Assembly (NCBI GenBank): GCA_902579925.1
Contig: CACHIS010000002.1
Coordinates: forward strand, 1 to 64,000
Direction of reading: 5' to 3'
DNA length: 64,000 nt
Source: an uncultured Pelagibacteraceae bacterium
GTDB taxonomy: Bacteria; Pseudomonadota; Alphaproteobacteria; Pelagibacterales; Pelagibacteraceae
Positions 11,272-19,678 of this stretch are shown one piece after another. A program made the translations under genes and the position numbers. How positions within the stretch are numbered: the first letter of the stretch is position 1; each line of letters starts with the position of its first letter. The notes under the pieces were generated by a model. The model ran no database searches and had not been told where the DNA came from. It was given only the letters and a program-made list of their open reading frames with translations.

Positions 11272-12105
11272 CTAGATTTGAAGTTTGAAATCTATAGCTG
11301 GGGCACTATGAGTAATGCTTCCAACCGAAATTCTATTTACCCCAGTTGTAGCAACAGATTTTACAGTTTTAAGATTTATATTTCCTGAAGCTTCTATCTC
11401 ATAATATTTTTTAACAAGCTTTACACCTTTTCTAAGATTTTTAATACTCATATTATCAAACAAAATAGTGTTAAATTTTAGTCCAATAATCTTTTTCAAT
11501 TGCTTTAAACTATCCACCTCAACTGTAATTTTTTTTCCTCTTTTATTTTTTATTGCCAATAAGACTAATTCTCTTAAATCAGAACTAGCAATATGATTAT
11601 CTTTAATCAAAAATTCATCACTCAAATTAAATCTATGATTTGTACCGCCTCCCAATTTAACTGCATATTTTTGAATAACTCTGTAATTCGGCAAAGTCTT
11701 TCTGGTACAGCAAATTTTACACTTTTTTCCAGCTAGTTTTACAAATTGATTTGTTTTTGTAGCTATTCCTGAAATATGGGATAAAAAATTTAATGCAACC
11801 CTTTCTGCAATCATTATAGAATTAGCCCTGCCTTTTATTATTGCTATTACAGAATTTTTTTTGACTGTGGACCCATCTTTTTTTTTTATTATAAACTTTG
11901 TTTTTTTATCAACTTGCTTAAAAGATTGTTTTACAAATAGCAAACCTGCAACAACTGCTTTTTGATTAGAAATTATTTTTGCTTGAACAATCTTGTTATC
12001 ATTTAGGAGGTTAGATGTTATATCTCCGTAAGGATACAAATCTTCGGTAAGTGCAAGTTTTACTCTATCTTTAATAAAATTTTCACTTAATTTAATTTTT
12101 GACAC
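11272..12105 (-). CDS. nadC: Nicotinate-nucleotide pyrophosphorylase (carboxylating)
   Basis: Joins quinolinate and PRPP to make nicotinate mononucleotide in de novo NAD synthesis. The 277 residues include LTEDLYPYGDITS, the CTRKTLPNYR motif, GGGTNHRFNLSDEFLIKDNH and the C-terminal IEASGNINLKT and GVNRISVGSITHSAPAIDF segments, all family landmarks. It lies 6 bases downstream of nadA on the same strand and converges with ppdK. Confidence 0.96.
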   Translation of the reverse strand: MSKIKLSENFIKDRVKLALTEDLYPYGDITSNLLNDNKIVQAKIISNQKAVVAGLLFVKQSFKQVDKKTKFIIKKKDGSTVKKNSVIAIIKGRANSIMIAERVALNFLSHISGIATKTNQFVKLAGKKCKICCTRKTLPNYRVIQKYAVKLGGGTNHRFNLSDEFLIKDNHIASSDLRELVLLAIKNKRGKKITVEVDSLKQLKKIIGLKFNTILFDNMSIKNLRKGVKLVKKYYEIEASGNINLKTVKSVATTGVNRISVGSITHSAPAIDFKLQI

Positions 12106-12111
12106 GAAGTG

Positions 12112-13101
12112 TTATCTACCGATAGCAACCATTTTTTCTACTGACAATCTAGCTTTGTCAATCGTCTCTCGGTCCATGATAATTTCACCTGTTTCATTTT
12201 CTAAACAGTCTAAAATTTTAGGCAAAGTAATTTTCTTCATATGTGGACACATATTACATGGCCTTATAAATTCTACGTTTGGATTTTCCACTTGAATGTT
12301 ATCACTCATAGAACATTCAGTTACCATCATTACTTTTTTCGGCTGATTATCTTTAACATAATTAATCATTCCCGATGTTGATCCTGCAAAATCACTTGCT
12401 TTAATCACTTCTGGAGGACATTCTGGGTGTGCAATTATTTTAATCCCAGGATTATTTTTCCTTATATTTTTAATCTCTTTTTCATTGAATTGATCATGAA
12501 CAATACAAATTCCCTTCCATGAGATAATTTCAACATCAGTTTGTGAAGCAACGTATTTAGCTAAATAGTCGTCAGGTAAAAAAATAACTTTTTTAACACC
12601 TAAGGATTTTACAATTTTAACTGCATTAGCAGAAGTACAACACACATCTGTTTCTGCTTTTACATCAGCAGATGTATTTACATACGAAACGACAGGAACT
12701 CCGGGATACTTTTTTTTTAATAATCTTACATCTTTACCAGTAATTGAAGAGGATAATGAACAACCAGCTTTCATATCTGGTAATAAAACTCTTTTATTTG
12801 GGCTCATTAATTTTGCAGTCTCAGCCATAAAGTGAACTCCGGCCATTATAATTATATCTGCCGAGGTCTTTGATGCTTCAACAGCAAGAGCCAAAGAGTC
12901 TGCAGAAAAATCTGCAATGCCATGATAAATTTCTGGAGTTTGATAGTTATGAGCAAGTATTACAGCATTTTTTTCTTTTTTTAATTTATTAATTTTATGG
13001 ATATAAGGAGCATGAACTGCCCATTCAATCTCAGGCATAACTTTTGAAATCTTCTTATAAATTTGATCAGTTGCTAACTTTACTTCTTGATTAAAATTCA
13101 T
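12112..13101 (-). CDS. nadA: Quinolinate synthase
   Basis: A [4Fe-4S] enzyme that condenses iminoaspartate and dihydroxyacetone phosphate to quinolinate. The 329 residues contain AHNYQTPEIYH and the conserved cysteines expected to hold the cluster, probably Cys114 (KAGCS), Cys199 (KGICIVH) and Cys285 (PCNMCPH). nadC follows directly. The usual partner nadB (aspartate oxidase) is not next to these genes or elsewhere in this window, so the source of iminoaspartate is not visible here. The promoter must lie in the roughly 57 bases between this start and the tRNA. Confidence 0.96.
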   Translation of the reverse strand: MNFNQEVKLATDQIYKKISKVMPEIEWAVHAPYIHKINKLKKEKNAVILAHNYQTPEIYHGIADFSADSLALAVEASKTSADIIIMAGVHFMAETAKLMSPNKRVLLPDMKAGCSLSSSITGKDVRLLKKKYPGVPVVSYVNTSADVKAETDVCCTSANAVKIVKSLGVKKVIFLPDDYLAKYVASQTDVEIISWKGICIVHDQFNEKEIKNIRKNNPGIKIIAHPECPPEVIKASDFAGSTSGMINYVKDNQPKKVMMVTECSMSDNIQVENPNVEFIRPCNMCPHMKKITLPKILDCLENETGEIIMDRETIDKARLSVEKMVAIGR

Positions 13102-13158
13102 AATTAAAATTTATCAATTTGAAACCTACTTGTCATTGATTTAATGTGGGTCATATTT

Positions 13159-13244
13159 GCGGCCATGCTGAAATTGGTAGACAGGCACGGTTGAGGGCCG
13201 TGTGGACCGAGTCCATGAGAGTTCGAGTCTCTCTGGCCGCACCA
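13159..13244 (+). tRNA. tRNA-Leu (anticodon GAG), CCA encoded
   Basis: The cloverleaf folds by eye. The acceptor arm GCGGCCA (13159-13165) pairs with TGGCCGC (13234-13240). The D arm is CTG...CAG with the loop AAATTGGTAGA. The anticodon stem CACGG/CCGTG encloses loop TTGAGGG, with anticodon GAG at 13193-13195. A long variable arm, GGAC CGA GTCC, marks a class II tRNA. The T arm is GAGAG/CTCTC with TTCGAGT. The discriminator A and CCA are encoded at 13241-13244. It stands alone, divergent from nadA and six bases before the tail of ygfZ. Confidence 0.95.
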
Positions 13245-13249
13245 AAAAC

Positions 13250-14137
13250 TCAAATCTTAAGCCATTCAGGCACAAATATTTTAAATGAACCATTTTTACT
13301 TTTTAAAGTAAGGTCTTTTTTGAAATTTTCATTTGAAAATTTTATCAAAGCAAATGGATATTCCTCATTTATCAAAATTTTTCCGATTTCAAAATTGTTA
13401 TAATATACCGTTTCACCCTCATCGAGTTTTCCATCAATTATTTCAACTGGCAATAGCCTTTTAGTAAGTTTATTCTTAAGTTTAATTCGAGCAGTATTTT
13501 CCTGTCCTACATAACACCCTTTTTTAAAATCAATACCATTAAGTTCCTCAAAATTACACTCAATTCCAAATAATTTATTTTTTAACTTATTCAAATTCTT
13601 TGGAACAATCCCAAGTTTATGACTTTGATGATAATAGTCCTCAATCTTATTATTCTTTAATTCAAGTTTCTTCAGAGATAGATAAAGTTTTTCTAAATTG
13701 ATTATTAATCGAGCACCCAAATTTTTATTCCTTGGATCTAGAACCAATGGATCTTCTCTATATTTTATTGTAAAACCAAGAATATCTTTTGAGTTATCTA
13801 TTGTTAAATATTTTTCATAACTAAAACTCGCAACGACAAATTCATTGCTAAGATTAAGAATTTCTACCTTTGATCTTATTTTATATAGATTTAATTGTTT
13901 TACTATTTCCTCAGATTGAGATTTCTCGCAATCAATAAAGAAACCTGTTTTATGCTTAACAACTATGAATTCATAAAGAAACTTACCTTGAGGAGTTAAT
14001 AATGAGGCGAAACAGCTTGAATTATCATTAACTTTGTTAATGTCATTACTGATCAAATTTTGTAAAAACCCTCTACTATCTCGGCCATTCACATAAAGTA
14101 TGGCCCTATCTTCTAATATATAAACACTATTATTCAT
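13250..14137 (-). CDS. ygfZ: Folate-binding YgfZ/GcvT-like protein
   Basis: The family uses tetrahydrofolate to help assemble or repair iron-sulfur clusters in enzymes such as MiaB. The 295 residues have the GcvT-like N-terminal fold, with the early NGRDSRGFLQNLISNDI segment, and the diagnostic KGCYVGQE at 206-213, whose Cys (208) is essential in characterised relatives. A short C-terminal barrel follows. It is divergent from the dihydroorotase gene with 43 bases between starts. It differs from true glycine-cleavage T protein by its length and by the KGCYVGQE motif. Confidence 0.9.
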   Translation of the reverse strand: MNNSVYILEDRAILYVNGRDSRGFLQNLISNDINKVNDNSSCFASLLTPQGKFLYEFIVVKHKTGFFIDCEKSQSEEIVKQLNLYKIRSKVEILNLSNEFVVASFSYEKYLTIDNSKDILGFTIKYREDPLVLDPRNKNLGARLIINLEKLYLSLKKLELKNNKIEDYYHQSHKLGIVPKNLNKLKNKLFGIECNFEELNGIDFKKGCYVGQENTARIKLKNKLTKRLLPVEIIDGKLDEGETVYYNNFEIGKILINEEYPFALIKFSNENFKKDLTLKSKNGSFKIFVPEWLKI

Positions 14138-14180
14138 ATTTGATTGATCAATGAATTTAATATAATAGCTTTTTTTACAA

Positions 14181-15488
14181 ATGTTAGATCTAATAATTAA
14201 AAATGGAGAATGTTATATTAACGGGAAGCTAGAGAATAATGATATTGCCATTAAAGATGGTAAAATATCCAAAATTGGCCAAGTATCAGGAGAGACAAAA
14301 GAAGTTTATGATGCAAAAAGCCAAATAGTTTTACCCGGGTGTATAGATACTCAAACACATTTCAGAGAGCCTGGTTCAACAGACACGGAAGATCTTCATT
14401 CCGGAAGTAGGGCTGCCGTCGCCGGAGGTATCACCGCGGTATTCGAAATGCCGAATACTAACCCACCAACTTCAAACTTAAAAGAATTTCAAAGAAAATT
14501 AGATCTTGCTAAAGATAGAATGTACTGTAATTACGCTTTCTATTTTGGTGCAACAGCAGGCAATGTAAGTCAACTTACAGAGTTAAAAAATTTAGAGGGA
14601 TGTTGTGGGATCAAATTATTTGTAGGTTCCTCAACAGGCAATCTTTTAGTCGCACTAGAGGAGGATATTGATAAAGTTTTTCAGAATAGCTCAAAGGTAG
14701 TAGCCGTTCATTCAGAGGATGAAGAAATTTTAAATAAGAATAAAAAATTAATTAAAAATGGTGATGTGCACTCCCATCCTATTTGGAGAAGTGAGGAGTG
14801 TGCAATTTCATCTACAAGAAGAATAGTGAGGCTTGCAAAAAAATATAATAAAAAAGCACATGTATTACATATTACTACTAAACAAGAAGTAGATTTCTTA
14901 TCTCAACACAAAGGAAATATAACATTTGAAATCACTCCTCAACATTTAACAATTTATGCACCTGACTGTTATAATAAACTTGGGACGTATGCTCAAATGA
15001 ATCCTCCAATAAGAGATAAGTCTCATTATGATCGATTGTGGTATGCAGTGAAAAATAATTTGAATGATACAATTGGTTCAGATCACGCACCACATTTAAA
15101 AGTGAATAAAGATAAGGAATACCCTAGTTCTCCATCAGGAATGCCAGGTGTTCAAACGCTCATGCCAGTAATGTTAGATCATGTAAATCATGGAAAGTTA
15201 TCGCTATCTCAACTAGTAAATCTAGTATGTGAAAATCCAATAAAAATTTTTGGAATTCAGAATAAAGGTTTTATAAAAGAGGGATATGATGCTGATTTCA
15301 CAATTGTAGACATGAATAAAAAAATTAAAGTTAAAAATGAAAATATTGAGAGTAAATGTAAATGGACACCCTTTAATGGATTTGAATTTAATGGAACACC
15401 AGTAGCTACAATTATTGATGGAAAAATTAAAATGAAAAATGGTAAAATAATTGGTGAGCCCAAAGGTAAGCCATTAGTATTTAATTAA
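14181..15488 (+). CDS. pyrC: Dihydroorotase, class I (alphaproteobacterial variant)
   Basis: Cyclises carbamoyl aspartate to dihydroorotate in pyrimidine synthesis; related amidohydrolases include allantoinase. The 435 residues carry the amidohydrolase landmarks: DTQTHFREP (56-64), EMPNTNPPTS, the probable carboxylated Lys145 in GIKLFVGS, His177 in VHSED, His230 in HVLHITT and the Asp of GSDHAPH. The first histidine of the usual His-x-His motif is Gln58 here; to my knowledge many alphaproteobacterial sequences share this. No other pyr genes are nearby, so the exact substrate rests on family resemblance. Confidence 0.85.
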   Translation: MLDLIIKNGECYINGKLENNDIAIKDGKISKIGQVSGETKEVYDAKSQIVLPGCIDTQTHFREPGSTDTEDLHSGSRAAVAGGITAVFEMPNTNPPTSNLKEFQRKLDLAKDRMYCNYAFYFGATAGNVSQLTELKNLEGCCGIKLFVGSSTGNLLVALEEDIDKVFQNSSKVVAVHSEDEEILNKNKKLIKNGDVHSHPIWRSEECAISSTRRIVRLAKKYNKKAHVLHITTKQEVDFLSQHKGNITFEITPQHLTIYAPDCYNKLGTYAQMNPPIRDKSHYDRLWYAVKNNLNDTIGSDHAPHLKVNKDKEYPSSPSGMPGVQTLMPVMLDHVNHGKLSLSQLVNLVCENPIKIFGIQNKGFIKEGYDADFTIVDMNKKIKVKNENIESKCKWTPFNGFEFNGTPVATIIDGKIKMKNGKIIGEPKGKPLVFN

Positions 15489-15493
15489 TTACA

Positions 15494-16306
15494 TCAAAAT
15501 AAAACCTTGATTAGATAGGTAAGATAATAATCAATAAATTTAAAATGAAATTTTTTTTTTTTTAAAAATAATTTTTTCACATATGTATGGTATTCAAACC
15601 TTCTCGCCCACCAATTTAAATTTTTTTTTTCATAATTCTTAATTGTATCACCATATATATTTTGAGTATAAACTGTTAGAGACTTTCTCAGACATAGGTA
15701 ATTTTTTTCAAAAAAATAAATATAAATAAATGCTCTTGCATCAAAAAACATTCTTTTGAAATTATTATTTGAAAAAGATATATCTTTAAGTAATTTTTTT
15801 AAAAAATTTCTCTTAAAGACCATAGTGCTTGTGGGATTAAAGTATGGCCAAGTATGTAATGTGAAGAATTTATTTTTAAGTTTCTTTTCAACTTTCAAAT
15901 TTTTGTTTGGATAATAATATATTGGATTGTCTTGAATAAAATTAAGCTTTTTTTCTTTGTTAAATAAGTCCACAAAAAATTTTATTTTATTTTTGAGAAA
16001 ATAATCATCACTATCAAGCAAAAAAATGATATCACCCTTAGACTTTGAGAAAGATTTATTAATCGCATTGAGTTGATTTAATGCTGAAGATCTAATCTTT
16101 TTTTTAGAATTGAAGATTCTTTTTATTTTTTTATTCTTTATTTTTCTTATAATTTTTTTAGAGTTATCAGTTGAATTATCGTCGAATATTATAATTTCTA
16201 AATTTTTATATGTTTGGTTTAAGCAACTAATAATACTTTTTTTTATAAACTTTTGATTATTATAATTATTAATTAAAATACTTACTAATATATTTTTTTG
16301 AACCAT
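15494..16306 (-). CDS. GT2-family glycosyltransferase
   Basis: A 270-residue GT-A glycosyltransferase of family 2. The N-terminal strand ILINNYN, the FDDNSTDNS nucleotide-sugar segment, and the metal-binding DSDD near residue 97 are visible. The C-terminal half is rich in Lys, Phe and Tyr and has no clear membrane helix. It probably adds a sugar to a surface polysaccharide; donor and acceptor are unknown. Its start overlaps the end of the epimerase gene by 22 bases. Base composition is strikingly A+T rich, with long T runs on the plus strand, unlike the flanking housekeeping genes. It converges with the dihydroorotase gene. Confidence 0.8.
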   Translation of the reverse strand: MVQKNILVSILINNYNNQKFIKKSIISCLNQTYKNLEIIIFDDNSTDNSKKIIRKIKNKKIKRIFNSKKKIRSSALNQLNAINKSFSKSKGDIIFLLDSDDYFLKNKIKFFVDLFNKEKKLNFIQDNPIYYYPNKNLKVEKKLKNKFFTLHTWPYFNPTSTMVFKRNFLKKLLKDISFSNNNFKRMFFDARAFIYIYFFEKNYLCLRKSLTVYTQNIYGDTIKNYEKKNLNWWARRFEYHTYVKKLFLKKKKFHFKFIDYYLTYLIKVLF

Positions 16307-17229
16307 TTTAAGTTTGTTTGTAAAATTTTTTTTAAGTCTTTATATTTAAGACTGTATTTAATTATTCTTAAAATGTCATTTTTTGAGTTAATGACTTGGT
16401 TAATACTTTCTTTATTATTTATTTGTTTTAAATCTATAAGTGGTTTTTTTTTCATTATTTTTGATAAAGAATCCAAAACTTCGAAATTTGAATATTCTTT
16501 TTTATTTTTAATATTAAAGATCTGGTAATTATTTTTAAATTTATCTAAGTTTTCGACAACTTTTAAATTAATGTTGGCAATATCATTAACGTGCATATAA
16601 TTCCTATAAGGATAAATCTTTTTGTTATAATCGTAATAAAGAATATTTTTTTTCATCTTTAATAGATTTTTATAGAATATGGGAACTATTCTACTAATAA
16701 ATTCATTTTTTTCTCCAAGCTCACCCTGTGGATCAGATCCAATAATATTTGGATACCTTAAAATAATTACCTTGAAATTTTTAGATGAAAGAGTTTCAAG
16801 ATATTTCTCAATTTTTAATTTGTACATAGAATAAGGAGAGAGATTTTTTTTAAATTTGTTCTTTTCAAATACTGATAGTGAACTTGAAAAAATAAAATAT
16901 TTCACATTTGTTTTTTTTATATTCTTAATAAATTTTATCTGTGACTTGAAATTTTTGAGATATTTATTTTTTTTTCTTATACTTTCTCTCACACAAGTGA
17001 ATGAAGCTAGATGAATAATCGTATTAATTTTTTTCTTTTCAATAATTTTTTTCAAATTATTATTTGAAATATCTAAAATATTATTACTTGAATATTTTTT
17101 AGCAAATAAATTACCTCGAGATAAATTATCGACTACAGTTAATTTTTTTCTTGTTTTTTTTAGATAGTTTTTTGCCGTAAAAGAACCTATATAACCTAGA
17201 CCACCTGTTATTAGTAAATTAAATTTCAT
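16285..17229 (-). CDS. NAD-dependent sugar epimerase/dehydratase (SDR, GalE-like)
   Basis: A 314-residue extended short-chain dehydrogenase. It opens with the Rossmann motif GGLGYIG and has NLSRGN after the second strand. SSSLSVF supplies the catalytic Ser region, and YSMYK is the Tyr-x-x-x-Lys dyad. The overall pattern resembles UDP-glucose 4-epimerase, but the middle is diverged, so the substrate is uncertain. It lies 10 bases after the SMR transporter and overlaps the GT2 gene, suggesting a surface-sugar function. It shares the very high A+T content of the GT2 gene, which hints at an accessory or relaxed region. Confidence 0.8.
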   Translation of the reverse strand: MKFNLLITGGLGYIGSFTAKNYLKKTRKKLTVVDNLSRGNLFAKKYSSNNILDISNNNLKKIIEKKKINTIIHLASFTCVRESIRKKNKYLKNFKSQIKFIKNIKKTNVKYFIFSSSLSVFEKNKFKKNLSPYSMYKLKIEKYLETLSSKNFKVIILRYPNIIGSDPQGELGEKNEFISRIVPIFYKNLLKMKKNILYYDYNKKIYPYRNYMHVNDIANINLKVVENLDKFKNNYQIFNIKNKKEYSNFEVLDSLSKIMKKKPLIDLKQINNKESINQVINSKNDILRIIKYSLKYKDLKKILQTNLKWFKKIY

Positions 17230-17239
17230 TTCTCTAAAT

Positions 17240-17572
17240 TTATAAATTATTTACAGAAAATGTATTGACTAGAATTACACCTATTACAATTAGAAATAAT
17301 CCCAAAATAGATTGCCAAGCTAAAGTTTGTTTAAAAAAGATATAACCTAATATTGCAATTGTGAATATGCCAAGGCCGCTCCAAGTTGCATAAACAATTG
17401 CGATTGGTAATTTATTAACTACAAAAGTTAAAAGATAAAATGCAGTTAGATAGAAGATAACTAAAGCAAACGTAGGCATGAATTTTGAAAAATTTTGTGA
17501 TGTTGGTAACAACATTGTACCCGCAACTTCACAAAAAATAGCTCCAAAGAGAAACAAGTAAGTTTTTATCAC
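17240..17572 (-). CDS. Small multidrug resistance (SMR/EmrE-family) membrane protein
   Basis: A 110-residue inner-membrane protein with four predicted hydrophobic helices. The family's membrane-embedded Glu is present at residue 15 in IFCEVAGT, matching Glu14 of EmrE. The third-helix segment YATWSGLG is also typical. SMR proteins exchange protons for cationic amphiphiles, guanidinium or polyamines; which applies here cannot be told. Its start overlaps the stop of prpE by one base, so it is co-transcribed with that gene. Confidence 0.88.
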   Translation of the reverse strand: MIKTYLFLFGAIFCEVAGTMLLPTSQNFSKFMPTFALVIFYLTAFYLLTFVVNKLPIAIVYATWSGLGIFTIAILGYIFFKQTLAWQSILGLFLIVIGVILVNTFSVNNL

Positions 17573-19467
17573 TACTTTAAAATATTATTATTCATTAGAT
17601 CAGTTTTTATTTCATCTAAAATCGCTGGATCATCTATGGTAGGTGGCATTTTATATTCCTCTTTATCAGCTATTTTTCTAATTGTTCCTCTCAAAATTTT
17701 ACCAGATCTAGTTTTGGGAAGTCTCTTAATAACTATAGCAACTTTAAATGCTGCAACTGGACCAATCCTTTCTCTAACCATTTGAATACATTCTTTTGAA
17801 ATTTCATTACTACTTTTATTAACACCCGATTTTAAAACAACTAATCCTATTGGTAGCTGCCCTTTAAGTTTATCTGAAATTCCAAGAACCGCACATTCAG
17901 CAACTGATTGGTGCTCAGACAAAACTTCCTCAATTGCACCTGTAGATAATCTATGTCCAGCTACATTTATTATGTCATCAGTCCTGGACATTATCCAAAT
18001 GTAGCCATCCTCATCGATATGACCTGCATCATATGTTTGATAATATCCTTCATAATTAGACATATAATTTTCTTTATATCTTTGATCAGCGTTCCAAAGG
18101 GTTGGAAAAGTCCCTGGAGGTAAAGGCAGCTTAACAACAATGTCTCCCATTTCATTTGGTTTTGCTAAAGTTTGATCAGATTTTATAATTTTTACATCAT
18201 AACCTGGCACAGCTTTACAAGCAGATCCATATTTTGTTTTCATCATTTCAATTCCTGTGCAATTTGAGCTTATTGCCCAACTAGTTTCAGTTTGCCACCA
18301 ATGGTCAATTACTGGGACCTTCAATAAATTTTCAGCCCATTTTATTGTATCAGGATCTGCTCTTTCACCTGCTAGAAAAAGACTTTCGAATTTGCTCAAA
18401 TCATACTTAGTAAAGAATTTACCATCAGGGTCCTCTTTTTTAATTGCTCTAAAAGCTGTTGGTGCTGTAAACAAAGATTTAACTTTATAATCAGAAATTA
18501 TTTTCCAAAAGGCCCCAGCATCTGGAGTACCAACAGGCTTACCTTCAAATAGAACAGTGGCACACCCTTTAAATAATGGAGCATAAACAATATAAGAATG
18601 TCCAACGATCCAACCAATATCACTTGCTGACCACCAAGTATCTCCCTCATCGATATTATAAATATTTTTCATAGTCCATTTTAAAGCAACTATATGTCCA
18701 CCAATATCTCTTACTATTCCCTTAGGGGTTCCTGTTGTACCTGATGTATAAAGTATATACGCAAATTCGTTTGAATTCATTTCAACACAATTAGTCTCTT
18801 TTGCATTCGATATTGCTTCATCCCAGCTAATTTCCTTAGGTGATCTTAATTTTACCTCGTGACCATTTCGTTGAAACAAAATTAATTTTTCAATTTTGTG
18901 ATTTGCTAGTTTAACTGCTTCATCTACTAAGGGTTTATATTCAACTGTTCTCCCAGGCTCAAAACCACATGATGCAGTAATTAATATTTTTGCTTTACTG
19001 TCATCAATTCTACTAGCAAGCTCATTTGAGGCAAATCCACCAAAAACAACGGAGTGAATTGCTCCTACTCTCGCGCAAGCAAGCATTGCTATGACTGCCT
19101 CAGGTATCATTGGCATGTAAATAATTATTCTGTCACCTTTATTGACACCCTGATTAACTAAAGCTCCTGCAAATTTAGAGACTTTTACTTTTAATTCTTC
19201 ATATGTATATTGATCTTTGTTGCCAGTTATTGGACTGTCATAGATAAGTGCAGTTTTTTTTCCATTTCCTTTATCGATATGAATATCCAGTGCATTATAA
19301 CAAGTATTAGTAACTCCATCCTCAAACCATTTATAAAAAGGAGGGTTAGATTTATTTAAAATTTTTGTGGGTTTTTTAAACCAAAAAATATCTTCAGAAG
19401 CCTCTTTCCAAAAATCCTCTGGATTATTAATAGATCTTTTGTAAATATTGTTAAAATTATCTGACAT
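17572..19467 (-). CDS. prpE: Propionate/acetate-CoA ligase (PrpE-type)
   Basis: Activates propionate (or acetate) to the acyl-CoA with ATP through an acyl-adenylate. The 631 residues match PrpE. They include the AMP-binding motif YTSGTTGTPKGIVRD, WWSASDIGW, WWQTETSW and the C-terminal catalytic, acetylatable Lys in TRSGKILRG. The tail MPPTIDDPAILDEI is more like PrpE than Acs, which favours propionate. The gene heads the minus-strand run SMR-epimerase-GT2 and is divergent from the proteorhodopsin gene across about 210 bases. Confidence 0.9.
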   Translation of the reverse strand: MSDNFNNIYKRSINNPEDFWKEASEDIFWFKKPTKILNKSNPPFYKWFEDGVTNTCYNALDIHIDKGNGKKTALIYDSPITGNKDQYTYEELKVKVSKFAGALVNQGVNKGDRIIIYMPMIPEAVIAMLACARVGAIHSVVFGGFASNELASRIDDSKAKILITASCGFEPGRTVEYKPLVDEAVKLANHKIEKLILFQRNGHEVKLRSPKEISWDEAISNAKETNCVEMNSNEFAYILYTSGTTGTPKGIVRDIGGHIVALKWTMKNIYNIDEGDTWWSASDIGWIVGHSYIVYAPLFKGCATVLFEGKPVGTPDAGAFWKIISDYKVKSLFTAPTAFRAIKKEDPDGKFFTKYDLSKFESLFLAGERADPDTIKWAENLLKVPVIDHWWQTETSWAISSNCTGIEMMKTKYGSACKAVPGYDVKIIKSDQTLAKPNEMGDIVVKLPLPPGTFPTLWNADQRYKENYMSNYEGYYQTYDAGHIDEDGYIWIMSRTDDIINVAGHRLSTGAIEEVLSEHQSVAECAVLGISDKLKGQLPIGLVVLKSGVNKSSNEISKECIQMVRERIGPVAAFKVAIVIKRLPKTRSGKILRGTIRKIADKEEYKMPPTIDDPAILDEIKTDLMNNNILK

Positions 19468-19546
19468 ATTAATATTGATTCGATAGTTAAATTATTGTGG
19501 TTTTTAAATCACAAATTGTATTTAATTTTAAAAAATGAGTAAAATC

Positions 19547-19566
19547 AATGTAAATTAATGTCAATT
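19547..19566. repeat. Two tandem 10-base repeats in the proteorhodopsin/prpE intergenic region
   Basis: AATGTAAATT (19547-19556) is followed directly by AATGTCAATT (19557-19566), nine of ten bases identical, and then by ATGTC. One helical turn separates the copies, as expected for a paired protein site, and the position lies between two divergent genes. The region is A+T rich, so chance is possible and no regulator can be named. Confidence 0.3.
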
Positions 19567-19611
19567 ATGTCTTCTATTAAGTGTTTTTATTTGGTATTTA
19601 ACCACAACTTT

Positions 19612-19631
19612 TGCCTAGGGAAGCTTAGGCA
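19612..19631 (+). promoter_or_regulatory. Small hairpin upstream of the proteorhodopsin gene
   Basis: TGCCTA (19612-19617) and TAGGCA (19626-19631) form a perfect six-pair stem around an eight-base loop. It is one of the few G+C-containing patches in this leader. A TATATA box candidate follows at 19637-19642. Depending on where transcription starts it is either an operator-like palindrome in the promoter or a structure in the leader RNA. Confidence 0.35.
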
Positions 19632-19664
19632 TGGTTTATATAAACTAAAGTAAAAACTAACTAA

Positions 19665-19672
19665 AGAGGGAG
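19665..19672 (+). promoter_or_regulatory. Strong ribosome binding site of the proteorhodopsin gene
   Basis: AGAGGGAG lies six bases before the ATG at 19679. Most genes in this window lack a recognisable Shine-Dalgarno sequence, so this one suggests high translation and fixes the start at 19679. Confidence 0.7.
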
Positions 19673-19678
19673 TTTTTT

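Noticed and set aside
13146-13403. Open frame covering the tRNA-Leu gene
   Set aside because: It reads through the tRNA cloverleaf and then antisense to ygfZ, with no family resemblance.
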